In this document: positions 10,414 to 22,035 of the stretch, piece after piece
Position numbering within the stretch: position 1 is the stretch's first letter
How the letters are laid out: every line of letters starts with the position of its first letter
Origin: Buchnera aphidicola (Sitobion avenae)
GTDB taxonomy: Bacteria; Pseudomonadota; Gammaproteobacteria; Enterobacterales; Enterobacteriaceae
Direction of reading: 5' to 3'
Assembly: GCF_005082585.1 (NCBI RefSeq)
Contig: NZ_CP034855.1
Span: 496,001 to 560,000, forward strand
Length of the DNA: 64,000 bases
The notes under the pieces: model-generated
What the model saw: the letters and a program-made list of their open reading frames with translations, nothing else
What the model was told of the DNA's origin: nothing
The model's database searches: none
Program-made: the position numbers and the translations under genes

Positions 10414-11298
10414 TTATTTAATACGTTTAATTATAAATTTTGTTAATTCTTCTAATTGATTAGTGTTGAATTCTTTTTTTAAACTATTTAATGCCGAAAA
10501 TGCTTTATTATATAGTTTTTTTATTTTTTTTTGAGATTTATCTAAACCTATTATCGTTGGATAAGTATTCTTTTTAATTATTTTTTTATTTTTTATATTT
10601 ATATTATCTTTTTTAAGATCGAAGATATCATCTTGAATTTGAAATGCTAAACCGATAGAGCTTGAAAAGAAATCTAAAAGTGACAATATAGATTTAGAAA
10701 AATTATTAGAAGATAGATATACTAAACGTACAGCAGAACGTATTAAAAAAGCAGTTTTATATAAATTAATAGTTTCTAATTCAGATAAGTTCACTGCTTT
10801 TTTTTCTGCCTCTAAATCCAATTGTTGACCCATACACATTCCAGAAAAACCAATAGAATTAGATAATTCAGAAATCATTTTTATACGTTTCAAATTAGAT
10901 ACATTTGGCATAAATTTTTCAGATAAAACATTAAAAGCAAGGCTTTGTAGAGCATCACCAGCTAATAAAGAAGTGCTTTCACCATATTTTATATGACAAG
11001 AAATTCTTCCTCTTCTAAAATCATCATTATCCATACATGGTAAATCATCATGTATTAAAGAATAGGAGTGAATACATTCAATAGCAATAGATATTACATC
11101 TAATGTAATTATATTCACTTTAAAAACTTTACCAGTTGTATATATTAAAGACGAACGCAATCTTTTGCCACCTGAAAATAAACTATATTTCATTGCTTTT
11201 AAAAGATTTGATTTTTGAAAAGATAATTTATTTAATGTATAAAATAATTTTTTATCTATGCGACGTTTATATATCTGATGCAAATGAAAAAAATTCAT
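10414..11298 (-). CDS. ispA: Farnesyl diphosphate synthase
   Basis: IspA condenses dimethylallyl and isopentenyl diphosphates to geranyl and then farnesyl diphosphate. Both aspartate-rich motifs are present: HDDLPCMDNDDFRRG (first) and FQIQDDIFD (second). GFSGMCMGQQLDLEAE is also typical. It has 294 residues. It is co-directional with dxs 19 bases downstream. The product feeds heme O synthesis by CyoE, encoded in this window, as well as undecaprenyl and quinone synthesis. Confidence 0.96.
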   Translation of the reverse strand: MNFFHLHQIYKRRIDKKLFYTLNKLSFQKSNLLKAMKYSLFSGGKRLRSSLIYTTGKVFKVNIITLDVISIAIECIHSYSLIHDDLPCMDNDDFRRGRISCHIKYGESTSLLAGDALQSLAFNVLSEKFMPNVSNLKRIKMISELSNSIGFSGMCMGQQLDLEAEKKAVNLSELETINLYKTAFLIRSAVRLVYLSSNNFSKSILSLLDFFSSSIGLAFQIQDDIFDLKKDNINIKNKKIIKKNTYPTIIGLDKSQKKIKKLYNKAFSALNSLKKEFNTNQLEELTKFIIKRIK

Positions 11299-11393
11299 GT
11301 TTAAGCACCTAGAGAAAATAAAAATTTAATGATTTATAACACAATAAAATTATAATCAATATTTGTTAAATTTTAACATACTATATATAAAAT

Positions 11394-12554
11394 TTACTTT
11401 TTACAAATAACACTAAAAAGAAACCATAGTATAATAATAAATATCTGAAATAAAAACATTTGCGAAAAATTGAAAACACTATATAACCATCCACCTAAAA
11501 TACCCCCAAAAGAAATACCTAAAAATTGACTCGTAGAATAAATACTCATAATACTACCTTTATAATTATTTAATGATTTTTTACTTAAATATGAAGGAAG
11601 AAAAACTTCAAGAAAGTTAAAAGATATAAAAAAAATCTGCAAAGAAATTATTAAAAATAATAAATTATTTTGAATAACTAGAAAAATCACTTCTGAAAAA
11701 AAAATAAGAAAAATACAAATTTCAATAATGTTTTCTAGAATATATTTATATTTACAATAAGATATGAATAAGGATAAAATAAAAAAAGAAATTAATATAG
11801 TACTTAAATATACCTTCCAATGATCATTCAAAGACAAACCAGAAAGTTCAAACTGATTAGGAATCATCATAAAATTAATCATTAATAAAAAATGTAAAAA
11901 AAATATACCTAAATAAGACCTAAAATTGTTTTTTTCGAAAATAAATTGAAATACTTGATTATATGAATAATATGTATTATTTTTTTTTAATGTGATTTTT
12001 TTTGAATAAGGAATTAAAAAGTAAAAAATTATTATACACATAATAGATGCAAAAGAAGATATCCAAAAAATTGAAAAAAAACCAAAAAATTTAACAATCA
12101 AAGGTCCAGAAACCATAGCAATTAAAAACGAAACAGCAAAACTGATACCTATTGCAGCAATAGATTTAATATGGTGTTTTTCTCGAATCAAATCAGTTAA
12201 AAAAGCCATGCACACACCAGATATAGCCCCTGAACCTTGTAAAAATCTACCAATTATCAAACCCCAAATTGAATGAACATTAGCTGATATAAAATTCCCT
12301 AAAAAAAACATAAAAAGACCTATTAAAATCATTTCTTTTCGACCATATTTATCAGACAGTATTCCAAATGGAATTTGAAATATTATCTGAGCAATACCAT
12401 ATGTTCCCATTGAAAAACCAATTAAAAATTTATTTGCTCCATCTAAATACATTCCATATTTGCTCAAAACAGGAAGAATCATAAACATTCCTAACATTCG
12501 TAATAAAAAAATTACACAAAAACTTAATGTGACTTGTAATTCTAAAAAGTTCAT
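11394..12554 (-). CDS. yajR: Major facilitator superfamily transporter, YajR-like
   Basis: This hydrophobic 386-residue protein has about 12 predicted membrane segments and the MFS motif A GILSDKYGRKEMILIG after the second helix. Its position next to ispA/dxs and cyo, and its sequence, match YajR, a drug/H+ antiporter-like family member. E. coli YajR is about 454 residues and carries a C-terminal cytoplasmic ferredoxin-like domain; here the protein ends after the last helix, so that domain is missing. The substrate is unknown. It could equally serve as a metabolite exporter in the symbiont. Confidence 0.85.
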   Translation of the reverse strand: MNFLELQVTLSFCVIFLLRMLGMFMILPVLSKYGMYLDGANKFLIGFSMGTYGIAQIIFQIPFGILSDKYGRKEMILIGLFMFFLGNFISANVHSIWGLIIGRFLQGSGAISGVCMAFLTDLIREKHHIKSIAAIGISFAVSFLIAMVSGPLIVKFFGFFSIFWISSFASIMCIIIFYFLIPYSKKITLKKNNTYYSYNQVFQFIFEKNNFRSYLGIFFLHFLLMINFMMIPNQFELSGLSLNDHWKVYLSTILISFFILSLFISYCKYKYILENIIEICIFLIFFSEVIFLVIQNNLLFLIISLQIFFISFNFLEVFLPSYLSKKSLNNYKGSIMSIYSTSQFLGISFGGILGGWLYSVFNFSQMFLFQIFIIILWFLFSVICKK

Positions 12555-12629
12555 TTTATAATTCTCTATATTAAATTTAATGTCTTCTTCAAAACTTATT
12601 TTTAAGTTTAAACATGCCTATCAAAAATA

Positions 12630-12974
12630 ATGAATTCTAATAATAAAACATTATATACATATGAAAAAATTGAAAAAGATTCAGAGGGATATTTAAAAAA
12701 AACTAAAGATTGGAGTATAATATTAGCAGAAGAAATTGCAAAAAAAGAAAATATTAATCTAAATCCTGATCACTGGAAAGTAATAATTTTTGTGCGCAAA
12801 TTTTATTTTAAATTCAATGTAACACCATCAATGCGAATGCTAATTAAAAGTATTAAAAAAGAGATAGGAGAATCTAAAAGTAATAGTATTTATTTATTTA
12901 AACTTTTTCCTAAAGGACCTGCTAAACAAGCCAGTAAAATTGCTGGGATACCTAAACCAGTGAAATGCCTATAA
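12630..12974 (+). CDS. tusE: Sulfurtransferase TusE
   Basis: TusE (DsvC/DsrC family) accepts sulfur from the TusBCD complex and passes it to MnmA for 2-thiolation of the wobble uridine in tRNA. The 114 residues end in KPVKCL, with the conserved penultimate cysteine that carries the persulfide. LNPDHWKVIIFVRKFY and PSMRMLIKSI are family signatures, and KGPAKQASKIAGIPKP precedes the C-terminal cysteine arm. It is alone on this strand. It converges with cyoE, 20 bases away, and diverges from yajR. Confidence 0.93.
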   Translation: MNSNNKTLYTYEKIEKDSEGYLKKTKDWSIILAEEIAKKENINLNPDHWKVIIFVRKFYFKFNVTPSMRMLIKSIKKEIGESKSNSIYLFKLFPKGPAKQASKIAGIPKPVKCL

Positions 12975-12994
12975 CAATATAAAAATTCAGTTCT

Positions 12995-13852
12995 CTAAAA
13001 AAAAATATCTATTGATAATAAAAAATTAAATACAACAATAACTATTATGGAATAATAAAACAATTGATTTATATTTTTTTTATTATTGATATTTTTAATA
13101 TGAGAATAAGACAAAAATAACCAATATAAATTTAAAATAGAAGATAAAAATAAAAAATTATAACTTAAATGACCCAAAAATTCTAATAACAAACTAAAAA
13201 AAATAAAACCGAGAATATAATAAAAAATATGTTTTTTTGTAGTCGAAATACCTTTGACTACAGAAAAAACAGGGATGTTAGCTTGTTTATAATCTTTTAT
13301 TCTCACAATAGAAATAGCATAAAAATGCGCCATTTGCCAAAATATTAAAATAATAAATAACAGTATTGAATACATATCAATAGCATTAGAAACTGCGGTA
13401 TAACCAATAATAGATGGTGTGGCGCCTGAAAAACTTCCAATAAATGTCGAATATATCGATCTCCTTTTATATACCAGAGTGTATAAGATTACATAAATTA
13501 AAAATCCTAAAATCGATGCACTCATTGATATAAAATTTACTAAAAAACCTAATATAAAAACACCTAAAACACCTAAAAAAATAGCAAAAATTAATACAGG
13601 AAAAAAATCAAGTAATTTTTTTGATAACACTCTATTACTTGTACGTTTCATTTTATTGTCTATATCAAAATCAATTAAATTATTAAAAACACAAGCAGAA
13701 GCAATTACTAAAGATCCTCCTAACATAGTGCATAAAAATAAAAACAAATTAAAAACGATATATCTAGATGCAAACAAAAAACTACCTGCAATTAAAATAG
13801 AATTTCCTATAATAATGCCAGGTTTAATTATCTCTAAGTAATTTTTAAACAT
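12995..13852 (-). CDS. cyoE: Protoheme IX farnesyltransferase (heme O synthase)
   Basis: CyoE transfers a farnesyl group from farnesyl diphosphate to heme B, making the heme O of cytochrome bo oxidase. It has 285 residues and multiple membrane helices. The prenyltransferase motif [18 protein letters not shown] near residue 60 and [12 protein letters not shown] are present; they bind the prenyl diphosphate. It is the last gene of the cyoABCDE operon, 28 bases after cyoD. Its substrate is made by ispA nearby. Confidence 0.96.
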   Translation of the reverse strand: MFKNYLEIIKPGIIIGNSILIAGSFLFASRYIVFNLFLFLCTMLGGSLVIASACVFNNLIDFDIDNKMKRTSNRVLSKKLLDFFPVLIFAIFLGVLGVFILGFLVNFISMSASILGFLIYVILYTLVYKRRSIYSTFIGSFSGATPSIIGYTAVSNAIDMYSILLFIILIFWQMAHFYAISIVRIKDYKQANIPVFSVVKGISTTKKHIFYYILGFIFFSLLLEFLGHLSYNFLFLSSILNLYWLFLSYSHIKNINNKKNINQLFYYSIIVIVVFNFLLSIDIFF

Positions 13853-13880
13853 ATAAAAGATACATTTTAATTATAAATTA

Positions 13881-14198
13881 TTACATCATATGATGATTTA
13901 AGTTGTGCATAATCCATATAGAACCAAATACGACAATAAATATTATTACAATTACAAATAGCAAAGTTATAAGATTCCAACGCTCTTTAGATGAAAAATT
14001 TAAATGCAAAAAAAATATAAAATGAATAACAATCTGACTAATAGCACATAATAAAAAAATAATACAATTAATTTGACTTGAAAAAATTTTTTGTATTGCT
14101 AATACAAATGGAACTGTAGTTAATACTAAAGAAAACAAGAAAGCTAATATATAAGATTTCATTTCTTCAGTTACATTTAACTTGAGAAAACGTTGCAT
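13881..14198 (-). CDS. cyoD: Cytochrome bo3 ubiquinol oxidase subunit IV
   Basis: CyoD is a small membrane subunit thought to help assemble the copper site of cytochrome bo. The start at 14198 was chosen because [16 protein letters not shown] lines up with the family and because the ATG overlaps the cyoC stop as TAATG, which suggests translational coupling; a longer frame reading back into cyoC is spurious. The 105 residues contain three membrane segments and the C-terminal family signature [14 protein letters not shown]. Confidence 0.93.
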   Translation of the reverse strand: MQRFLKLNVTEEMKSYILAFLFSLVLTTVPFVLAIQKIFSSQINCIIFLLCAISQIVIHFIFFLHLNFSSKERWNLITLLFVIVIIFIVVFGSIWIMHNLNHHMM

Positions 14199-14818
14199 TA
14201 AATAACTCCATTCAAATAAACAAAAGTAAAAACACAAATCCATATAATATCTAAAAAATGCCAAAAAATACTAAGACATAAAATACGAGTGCGAATGGGT
14301 TGAGTCAAACCAAGTCTTTTGATTTGATAAAGAATGGATAATATCAGAATTAAACCGAAAAAAATATGGATACCATGAGTGCCAATTAGAGTAAAAAAAA
14401 TAGAAAAAAATGCATTTTTATCAGGACCAAAATTTCTTAATATAAGTTCATAGAACTCATAAATTTCCATAAACAAAAAAATAACACCCAAACAAAAAGT
14501 TATTATTAAATATGAATAAATCATTTTTATATTTTTCTGGTTCATTGCAATAATAACAAAACCACATGATAATGAACTGAATAACAATAAAACTGTTTCT
14601 AATAGAACAGAAGACAAATTCACAATATTATTACTAATTAAATCCACTGATATATTCGATGAAATTATAGTATAAACAGCAAAAAGAACTGCAAACATGA
14701 TACAATCACTCATTAAATATATCCATAAACCAAATAATTTATTAGAGTCTGATTCTGTATCACAAACATTTGAATGAACATTTAACATCATAATATTACT
14801 TATTTTATTTTCTATCAT
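14198..14818 (-). CDS. cyoC: Cytochrome bo3 ubiquinol oxidase subunit III
   Basis: CyoC is the subunit III of the quinol oxidase. The 206 residues contain five membrane segments and family motifs such as [29 protein letters not shown] and [14 protein letters not shown]. Its ATG overlaps the cyoB stop (ATGA), and its stop overlaps the cyoD start (TAATG), so translation of cyoB, cyoC and cyoD is probably coupled. Confidence 0.96.
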   Translation of the reverse strand: MIENKISNIMMLNVHSNVCDTESDSNKLFGLWIYLMSDCIMFAVLFAVYTIISSNISVDLISNNIVNLSSVLLETVLLLFSSLSCGFVIIAMNQKNIKMIYSYLIITFCLGVIFLFMEIYEFYELILRNFGPDKNAFFSIFFTLIGTHGIHIFFGLILILSILYQIKRLGLTQPIRTRILCLSIFWHFLDIIWICVFTFVYLNGVI

Positions 14819-16800
14819 TTTAAACCTGCTTTTTGAATATTTTTAAAGTGTTGATTTTCAATTTTACAAATCTCTTCTGATGAGATCGTATATTCATCAT
14901 CTTCATTAAGACTTTTAATAATTAAACTAAAAACAATCGCGAAAAAAGACAAAAAACACAACCAAGTAATATACCAAACTGCCGAAAAACCAAAAAATAA
15001 TGAAAATATACTAATAAAAAAACCTAATCCAGTATTTTTAGGCATGTGAATTTTATCATAATGAACATTATTTATTATTTCATGTTCTTTTTTTTGTTTT
15101 TTTTCCCAAAAATCATCTCTATTTTTTACCATAGGAATGACGGCAAAATTATATAATGGAGCAGGTGAAGAAGTAGACCATTCTAAAGTTCTGCCATCCC
15201 AAGGATCACCAGTCAAATCTAAATTATCTTGACGATCTCTTACTGAAATAAAAAATTGAACAACTTGACATATAATTCCTATTCCAATAAAAATTGCCCC
15301 AATTGCAGCAATGCATAATAATACATGAAATTCAGAATCAATATTCTGGCTTAAACGGCGAGTCATACCCATTAATCCTAAGAAATATAAAGGTATAAAA
15401 GCCAATAAAAAACCTATAATCCAAAACCAAAAAGCACGTTTCCCCCATATTTCATTTAAAACAAATCCAAATAATTTAGGAAACCAATAATTAATTCCAG
15501 CAAAACAGCCAAAAACAACTCCGCCAATTATTACATTATGAAAATGTGCAACTAAAAATAAACTATTATGTAAAATAAAATCAGCTGGAGGCACTGATAA
15601 TAATACACCAGTCATTCCACCAATAGAAAATGTTACTAAAAAACCCAATGTCCATAACATAGAGGAATGCATGTGCACAGAACCTTTATACATTGTAAAT
15701 AACCAGTTAAAAATTTTTACACCAGTGGGAATTGCTATAATCATAGTAGTAATTCCAAAAAAAGCATTTATATTTGCTCCTGCTCCCATGGTAAAAAAAT
15801 GATGTAACCATACAATAAAAGATAAAATTGTAATAGATAATGTAGCCCACACTAAAGATACGTAGCCAAATAAGCGTTTTTTAGAAAAAGTTGCTACTAT
15901 TTCTGAAAACACACCAAATACTGGCAAAACTAAAATATAAACTTCTGGATGACCCCAAATCCATATCAAATTAACATACATCATTGCATTTCCACCTAAA
16001 TCGTTAGTAAAAAAATGAAAATTAAAATAACGATCTAAAGTCAGCAATGCGAGAGTAACAGTTAAGACAGGAAATGAAATAACTATAAGAATATTAGTGC
16101 ATAAAGAAGTCCAGGTAAAAACCGGCATTTTAAAAAAAGACATTCCTGGTGCTCTCATTTTTAAAATCGTCACTAAGAAATTAACTCCTGTTAATGTCGT
16201 TCCAATACCAGCAATTTGTAAACTCCAAATCCAATAATCAACTCCTACACCTGGACTATATTTTATACCAGATAATGGAGGATAAGCCAACCAACCTGTT
16301 TGAGCAAATTCTCCGATTCCTAAAGATAAGGTAAGCAGTGCAGAACTACTAACGTTTAGCCAAAAACTTAGATTATTCAGAAATGGAAAAGCTACATCAC
16401 GAGCTCCAATCTGTAGTGGTATAACTAAATTCATTAAGCCAATAACAAGCGGCATGGCTACAAAAAAGATCATTATCACACCATGTGCTGTAAATACTTG
16501 ATCATAATGATGTGAAGGCAAGAATCCTTTAAAACCTGCTGATGAAATCACCTGTTGTGTCCGCATTAATATGGCATCAACAAAACCTCGAAATAACATT
16601 ACAAATGCAAGTATTCCATACATAATAGATATTTTTTTATGATCAACTGTAGTAAACCATTCATACCATAAATATTTCCATTTTTTATAATAAGTAATAG
16701 TTGATATAATGCATAACGCTATTAAAATAATTGCAGTATATGTAACCATTATAATTGGTTCATGATATGGTATAACATCGAATGTCAACTTTCCAAACAT
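14815..16800 (-). CDS. cyoB: Cytochrome bo3 ubiquinol oxidase subunit I
   Basis: CyoB is the catalytic subunit that holds low-spin heme b, high-spin heme o and CuB, reduces oxygen and pumps protons. It has 661 residues, as in E. coli. Metal ligands and the active-site crosslink are visible: HGVIMIFF (heme b His), [15 protein letters not shown] (CuB His, proton-channel Glu, Tyr), LHHFFTMG (two CuB His) and [11 protein letters not shown] (heme o and heme b His). It sits 4 bases after cyoA. This is the only terminal oxidase seen in the window. Confidence 0.98.
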   Translation of the reverse strand: MFGKLTFDVIPYHEPIIMVTYTAIILIALCIISTITYYKKWKYLWYEWFTTVDHKKISIMYGILAFVMLFRGFVDAILMRTQQVISSAGFKGFLPSHHYDQVFTAHGVIMIFFVAMPLVIGLMNLVIPLQIGARDVAFPFLNNLSFWLNVSSSALLTLSLGIGEFAQTGWLAYPPLSGIKYSPGVGVDYWIWSLQIAGIGTTLTGVNFLVTILKMRAPGMSFFKMPVFTWTSLCTNILIVISFPVLTVTLALLTLDRYFNFHFFTNDLGGNAMMYVNLIWIWGHPEVYILVLPVFGVFSEIVATFSKKRLFGYVSLVWATLSITILSFIVWLHHFFTMGAGANINAFFGITTMIIAIPTGVKIFNWLFTMYKGSVHMHSSMLWTLGFLVTFSIGGMTGVLLSVPPADFILHNSLFLVAHFHNVIIGGVVFGCFAGINYWFPKLFGFVLNEIWGKRAFWFWIIGFLLAFIPLYFLGLMGMTRRLSQNIDSEFHVLLCIAAIGAIFIGIGIICQVVQFFISVRDRQDNLDLTGDPWDGRTLEWSTSSPAPLYNFAVIPMVKNRDDFWEKKQKKEHEIINNVHYDKIHMPKNTGLGFFISIFSLFFGFSAVWYITWLCFLSFFAIVFSLIIKSLNEDDEYTISSEEICKIENQHFKNIQKAGLK

Positions 16801-16804
16801 TATT

Positions 16805-17725
16805 CTATTTCTCCATGTTAGAATTTTTCTGTGTAATTTTATGAATAATATTTTTGTCTATTATTTTAAAATTTTTTATGGAATATTGATTTTTGATTTG
16901 ATCAAATAAATGTTTTTTAACACTAGAAAAATATTCTATAGAATAATTTTCATTTGGGACAGATATTCTATTAAAAATTTTCATTGTATTTAATTTTAAA
17001 GATGAGTTTTTTATTTTCTTAATCCAATCTATAAAAGTAGAATTTTTTAGAACAGATATGGCAGAAAATTTCATATTAGAAAAACCTTTACCACTATAAT
17101 TAGAAGAAATTCCTTTATATTTACCTGGATTATTAGCAATTAAATTCAATTCTGTTGTCATTCCAGGCATGGCATATATTTGACTTCCTAAAGATGGAAT
17201 GAAAAAAGCATTCATAACAGAGTTTGCAGTAATTCGAAAAATGATAGGTCTGTTAACAGGAAACATAATTTCATTAATAGTTGCAATTTTATAATCCGGA
17301 TAAATAAATAACCATTTCCAATCTAATGCCACTGCATCTATTTTTATAGGATCATTAAAAGAAACTATAGGTTTTTTCGGTTCTAATTTATGACTATAAT
17401 TCCAAGATAAAAAAGCTAAAATAGAAACTATTACTATAGGAATAGTCCATACTACGATTTCTATTGTTTTTGAATCACACCAATCAGGTTTATATGTTTT
17501 ATTTATATTAGTAGAACGATATTTAAAAGAAAAATATATGGTCATGAAAATTACAGGGATAATGATGAATAACATCATTATAAATGCTATTAATATTAAT
17601 GAACATTCTTCTACAGCAATTGCTCCATGAGGACTTAATAATAAACTATTACACCCATTTAGAATAAAAAATATTAACATTAATGATAATATTTTGAAAA
17701 AATAATTATAATTTATAAATCTCAT
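16805..17725 (-). CDS. cyoA: Cytochrome bo3 ubiquinol oxidase subunit II
   Basis: CyoA is the subunit II lipoprotein of the quinol oxidase. A signal peptide ends in a lipobox, [10 protein letters not shown], with Cys about residue 25 as the lipidation site. Two further membrane segments follow, then a periplasmic cupredoxin-like domain with [20 protein letters not shown] and [20 protein letters not shown]. It lacks the CuA ligands, as expected for a quinol oxidase. The 306 residues are near the E. coli length, minus the His-rich tail. It is the first gene of the operon; the promoter should lie in the 249 bases shared with divergent bolA. Confidence 0.96.
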   Translation of the reverse strand: MRFINYNYFFKILSLMLIFFILNGCNSLLLSPHGAIAVEECSLILIAFIMMLFIIIPVIFMTIYFSFKYRSTNINKTYKPDWCDSKTIEIVVWTIPIVIVSILAFLSWNYSHKLEPKKPIVSFNDPIKIDAVALDWKWLFIYPDYKIATINEIMFPVNRPIIFRITANSVMNAFFIPSLGSQIYAMPGMTTELNLIANNPGKYKGISSNYSGKGFSNMKFSAISVLKNSTFIDWIKKIKNSSLKLNTMKIFNRISVPNENYSIEYFSSVKKHLFDQIKNQYSIKNFKIIDKNIIHKITQKNSNMEK

Positions 17726-17974
17726 TCAAAAACCTCAAAAGTAATATAATTATTATTAAAATATTTTTAGAAAAACTATTTCCATTAGAAAATTTTTTAT
17801 CAATATTATTGACTGATAAAAAACTAATAATTTGTGAAATAATTGAATTATTTTTTAAAAATTGATAAAATTTAAAATGTTTTTGAAATTTTTTAAAAAT
17901 AATTTAGTACTTCTTAAACAGTATAATATTTTTATAATTTTTTTTATTAATAAATTAGGACGTAACATCAATTA

Positions 17975-18280
17975 ATGACTCTAGAAAAAATAAAAAAATA
18001 TTTAATATCTAAAATACAAATAAACTTGATTGAAATCTATGATGATAGTCCATTTCACAATCATACAGAAAAAGGTCTTACACATTTAAGAATAACGATT
18101 GTTAGTAATCATTTTATTGATCAAAAATTAATCGATAGACACCGCATAATTTTTGCCATATTATCAGAATTATTCAAAAAAAAAATATATTCATTAACAT
18201 TAAATGTCTATACTTTACACGAATGGAATGATAAAAAGTTTAAAAAAAATAATAATTCTAAGTGTTTAAAAAGAAAATAA
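17975..18280 (+). CDS. bolA: BolA family protein
   Basis: BolA proteins work with monothiol glutaredoxins in iron-sulfur cluster handling; E. coli BolA also affects morphology under stress. The 101 residues show the BolA fold: HNHTEKGLTHLRITIVSNHF with family His residues, then KLIDRHRIIFAIL (the RHR signature) and LTLNVYTLHEW. It sits just upstream of tig, as in E. coli, and diverges from cyoA. Confidence 0.93.
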   Translation: MTLEKIKKYLISKIQINLIEIYDDSPFHNHTEKGLTHLRITIVSNHFIDQKLIDRHRIIFAILSELFKKKIYSLTLNVYTLHEWNDKKFKKNNNSKCLKRK

Positions 18281-18400
18281 TATTTTATCAGTTTATTAAA
18301 ATTTTTTCATAAAATAATTATAATATTCATTCAAAAAAAAAATTTAAAACAGTGCTATATCTGTAATACACTGATAAAAGCAATCGGTTGAGGTAATAAG

Positions 18401-19726
18401 ATGAAATTTTTTATGGAAAAAAATAAAGATGCAGGTCATCGTGTTACAATTAAAATTCCAAAAACAACAGTCAATAATTCTCTTTTTAGAGAATTTATGA
18501 AAATCAATCAAACAAATAAAATTAATGGATTTAGAAAAGGTAAAGCACCTATTAAAGTCATACAAGAAAAATATGGAAATTCTGTTTATTATGATGTATT
18601 TAGAGAACTAATGCAAAAATTTTTTTACGAGTTTACGAATAAAGAAAAAATAAAAACCATTGGTTCTCCAAAATTTTACATGCATGATAATAAAGATAAC
18701 AGTAAAGAATACTTTGAATATTCTGTGATTTACGAACTATATCCAAATTTTCAAATACAAGATGTAAAAAAAATAAAAGTAAAAAAAATAAACGTACAAA
18801 TGACAGATGAAGAGATCAAAAAAAATATAGAACGATATCAAATAAAAGAAAACATATGGAATTCAGTCAACAAACCTATTAAACCTAACGATCGTGTCAC
18901 AATTAATTATTGCATTTATGAAAATAATAAAAAAATTAAAAAATTTAATGCACAAAATATTAGTTTTATTGTCTCTCAAAACACACTAATACCGCAATTA
19001 AATTACAAAATAATTAATCATTTTATAAATGATATTGTTTTTTTTAAAATTAAATTCCATGCATTTTATCCAGAAAAAGAACTTCAAAATAAAGATATAA
19101 CATTTAAAATAAAAATCATCAAAATTGAAAAAAAACAAGAAGAACTAGAAGGAAATAGAAAAAAAAATACTTTAGAAAAAAAAATTAATCAATTACACTA
19201 CCAAACTATTAAAAATAATCTTAATTCTCGAATTAATATAATAACTGAAAAGTATTTAGAAGATCAACTAATACAAAAAATAATCGAAAAAAATATTATT
19301 TTGATACCTCCGCTTTTATTTCAAGAAGAAATAAAAATTTTATACAAACAATATAAAAAGAAATATAAAGAAGAAAACTCTAATCTTTTAGAAAAAAAAT
19401 ACCATTTTGATCTGAATTTGAAAATTAAAAAAAGATTATCTATTCGAGTCATAATGGAAAAAATTATTTATGATAATCAATTAGTTGCAGATGAAAATAA
19501 CATACAAAAATTAATTAAAAAAATATCTTCAAACTATAAAAAACCAAAAGAAATTATTAATTTGTATAATAAAACTCCAAACTTAAAAAATACTATAAAA
19601 AATATAGAGTTAGAAAATCAAGCCATGTTTTTATTAAAAAAAATTATTAAAATTGAAAATGAATATTGGAATTTTGATCAATTTATAAATTATAAGTGGA
19701 TGAATCATGAAGAATTAATTTTTTAA
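18401..19726 (+). CDS. tig: Trigger factor, ribosome-associated chaperone
   Basis: Trigger factor binds the ribosome at the exit tunnel and shields nascent chains. The ribosome-binding signature NGFRKGKAPIKVI is intact near residues 45-58. The middle FKBP-like PPIase domain (about 150-245) is recognisable but eroded: the segment matching MIPGFEDGI in E. coli reads LIPQLNYKI, without the Phe and most glycines. A Lys-rich C-terminal chaperone domain follows. It has 441 residues. A GAGG sequence stands upstream of the ATG. It precedes clpP and clpX as in E. coli. Confidence 0.95.
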   Translation: MKFFMEKNKDAGHRVTIKIPKTTVNNSLFREFMKINQTNKINGFRKGKAPIKVIQEKYGNSVYYDVFRELMQKFFYEFTNKEKIKTIGSPKFYMHDNKDNSKEYFEYSVIYELYPNFQIQDVKKIKVKKINVQMTDEEIKKNIERYQIKENIWNSVNKPIKPNDRVTINYCIYENNKKIKKFNAQNISFIVSQNTLIPQLNYKIINHFINDIVFFKIKFHAFYPEKELQNKDITFKIKIIKIEKKQEELEGNRKKNTLEKKINQLHYQTIKNNLNSRINIITEKYLEDQLIQKIIEKNIILIPPLLFQEEIKILYKQYKKKYKEENSNLLEKKYHFDLNLKIKKRLSIRVIMEKIIYDNQLVADENNIQKLIKKISSNYKKPKEIINLYNKTPNLKNTIKNIELENQAMFLLKKIIKIENEYWNFDQFINYKWMNHEELIF

Positions 19727-19865
19727 TAAATTAGCATATTCTAATAACAAAAATTTTTTAATATATAAATTTTTAAATATGATAATTAAATTATTTAATA
19801 ATGAAATTACCAAAAATATAATATTAATTATTAAAAATAATATTGAACATTTTCGGGAATAAAAA

Positions 19866-20483
19866 ATGTTATACAATAATAAAAAAAATTCATATGCGAC
19901 AACCTTAATTCCGATGGTTGTAGAACAACATTCTAGAGGAGAACGTTCATATGATATATATTCAAGATTATTAAAAGAACGAATAATCTTTATGACAGGA
20001 ACTATTGAAGACAACATAGCTAATAATGTTGTAGCTCAAATATTATTTTTAGAAGCTGAAAATCCAGAAAAAGATATATTTTTATATATCAATTCTCCTG
20101 GAGGTATCATTACATCAGGTTTATCTATTTATGACACTATGCAATTTGTAAAACCAAAAATTAGCACTATTTGTATGGGACAAGCATGTTCCATGGCGGC
20201 TTTATTATTAACAGCAGGAGCTAAAGGAAAAAGATTTTGTTTACCCAATTCAAAAGTTATGATTCATCAACCTTTAGGTGGATGTCAAGGACAAGCTTCA
20301 GATATTGCTATTCATGCTCGAGAAATAGTAACAATGAAAAAAAAATTAAATAAATTAATGTCATTCCACACTGGTCAATCTATAAAAAAAATAAACAAAG
20401 ATACAGAACGAGATTGTTTTTTATCAGCAGATGAATCTGTTAAATATGGACTAATCGATTTTATTTTAACTCAACGTTCATAA
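19866..20483 (+). CDS. clpP: ATP-dependent Clp protease proteolytic subunit ClpP
   Basis: ClpP is the serine peptidase that forms the double-heptamer chamber of ClpXP. The catalytic triad context is present: [15 protein letters not shown] (Ser), VMIHQPLGG (His) and a downstream Asp in RDCFLSADE or an adjacent helix. The 205 residues are about the full length, including a short propeptide. It is followed 95 bases later by its partner clpX. An alternative annotation is unlikely. Confidence 0.97.
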   Translation: MLYNNKKNSYATTLIPMVVEQHSRGERSYDIYSRLLKERIIFMTGTIEDNIANNVVAQILFLEAENPEKDIFLYINSPGGIITSGLSIYDTMQFVKPKISTICMGQACSMAALLLTAGAKGKRFCLPNSKVMIHQPLGGCQGQASDIAIHAREIVTMKKKLNKLMSFHTGQSIKKINKDTERDCFLSADESVKYGLIDFILTQRS

Positions 20484-20578
20484 AAAAATCAACTCAATCA
20501 AGTTTCAATAAAATATTTAATAACACACATAGAATCTATTTACTCAAAAATATAAAACGTGTAAAAAAGAGGTTAAAC

Positions 20579-21865
20579 ATGACAGATAAGAGTAAAGAAA
20601 ATTCTAAAAATCTTCTTTATTGTTCTTTTTGTGGAAAAAATCAAAAAGAAGTACAAAAGTTAATAGCTGGTCCAACAGTATATATATGTGATGAATGTAT
20701 AAGATTATGTAATGATATTATTACGGAAAAAAATCCAAAACATAAAATAAATCATACCAAAAATAGAATAAATGATTTACCCACACCACATGAAATAAAA
20801 AAACACCTTGATAATTATGTAATCGGACAGGATTATACAAAAAAAGTTCTATCTGTCGCAGTTTACAATCATTATAAACGTCTTAGTAATTTTAACAATC
20901 AAATAGATTCAGTTGAATTAGGTAAAAGCAACATTTTATTAATAGGCCCAACAGGAAGTGGAAAAACATTATTAGCACAGACGTTGGCTAAATTTTTAGA
21001 TGTACCATTTACTATTGCAGACGCGACAACTCTCACCGAAGCTGGATATGTAGGAGAAGATGTTGAGAATGTGATACAGAAATTATTGCAAAAATGCAAA
21101 TATGACGTAAAAAAAGCAGAACTAGGTATTGTTTATATAGATGAAATAGATAAAATAGCAAGAAAATCTGATAATCCTTCAATTACTAGAGACGTATCAG
21201 GAGAAGGGGTACAACAAGCTTTATTAAAATTAATCGAAGGAACATTAGCTTCTATTCCTCCTCAAGGAGGACGAAAACACCCACAACAAGAATTTTTGCA
21301 AGTAAACACTTCAAATATTTTATTCATATGTGCTGGTGCTTTTTCAGAACTATCTAAAATTATTTCTAAACGACTAGATACAGGAACAGAAATAGGTTTT
21401 AATGCTGATGTTAAAGAGAAAAAACAAAAAATACTAGAAGATGTTTTATTAAAACAAGTGGAACCTGAAGATTTGATAAAGTTTGGATTAATTCCTGAAT
21501 TTATTGGTCGTTTACCAATAATAACTATATTAAATAAATTAACTGAAGACATGTTAGTTAACATATTATGCAAACCTAAAAACGCGTTAATTAAACAATA
21601 TCAAACATTATTTAACCTAGAAAAAGTACAATTAGAATTTAATACAGAATCTGTCATAGCCATAGCAAAAAAAGCCATGAATAAAAAAACAGGTGCTAGA
21701 GGATTACGATCTATTATTGAAAATATATTACTTGATATAATGTATAAATTACCATCTATGGTTAATATAGAAAAGGTGTTAATTAATGAGTTTGTTGTAA
21801 ATGGTAATGCATTACCCAAAATAATATATGGAAAAAACAAATCACAAAAAGCATTAGGTGAATAA
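20579..21865 (+). CDS. clpX: ATP-dependent Clp protease ATP-binding subunit ClpX
   Basis: ClpX is the AAA+ unfoldase that feeds substrates to ClpP. The N-terminal zinc-binding domain has YCSFCGKN and ICDECIRLC (four Cys). The AAA+ core has Walker [13 protein letters not shown], Walker [12 protein letters not shown], the pore loop [10 protein letters not shown], and the RKH loop in [11 protein letters not shown]. It has 428 residues, full length. A good AGAGG ribosome-binding site stands before the ATG. It lies between clpP and lon, as in enterobacteria. Confidence 0.98.
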   Translation: MTDKSKENSKNLLYCSFCGKNQKEVQKLIAGPTVYICDECIRLCNDIITEKNPKHKINHTKNRINDLPTPHEIKKHLDNYVIGQDYTKKVLSVAVYNHYKRLSNFNNQIDSVELGKSNILLIGPTGSGKTLLAQTLAKFLDVPFTIADATTLTEAGYVGEDVENVIQKLLQKCKYDVKKAELGIVYIDEIDKIARKSDNPSITRDVSGEGVQQALLKLIEGTLASIPPQGGRKHPQQEFLQVNTSNILFICAGAFSELSKIISKRLDTGTEIGFNADVKEKKQKILEDVLLKQVEPEDLIKFGLIPEFIGRLPIITILNKLTEDMLVNILCKPKNALIKQYQTLFNLEKVQLEFNTESVIAIAKKAMNKKTGARGLRSIIENILLDIMYKLPSMVNIEKVLINEFVVNGNALPKIIYGKNKSQKALGE

Positions 21866-22035
21866 AAAAAAGACATCTGATGATCTAAAAAATAAAAGCA
21901 ATTATCTTTTATTTTGTCAAACGCTTAGCATCAAACGTCAAGCGACCATTCCGATATACTTGGCTAATTATAGATGTAATTGCATGTTTCATTACATTGT
22001 GCAATTTGTAAATATTATAAATATCGGGAAATTCA

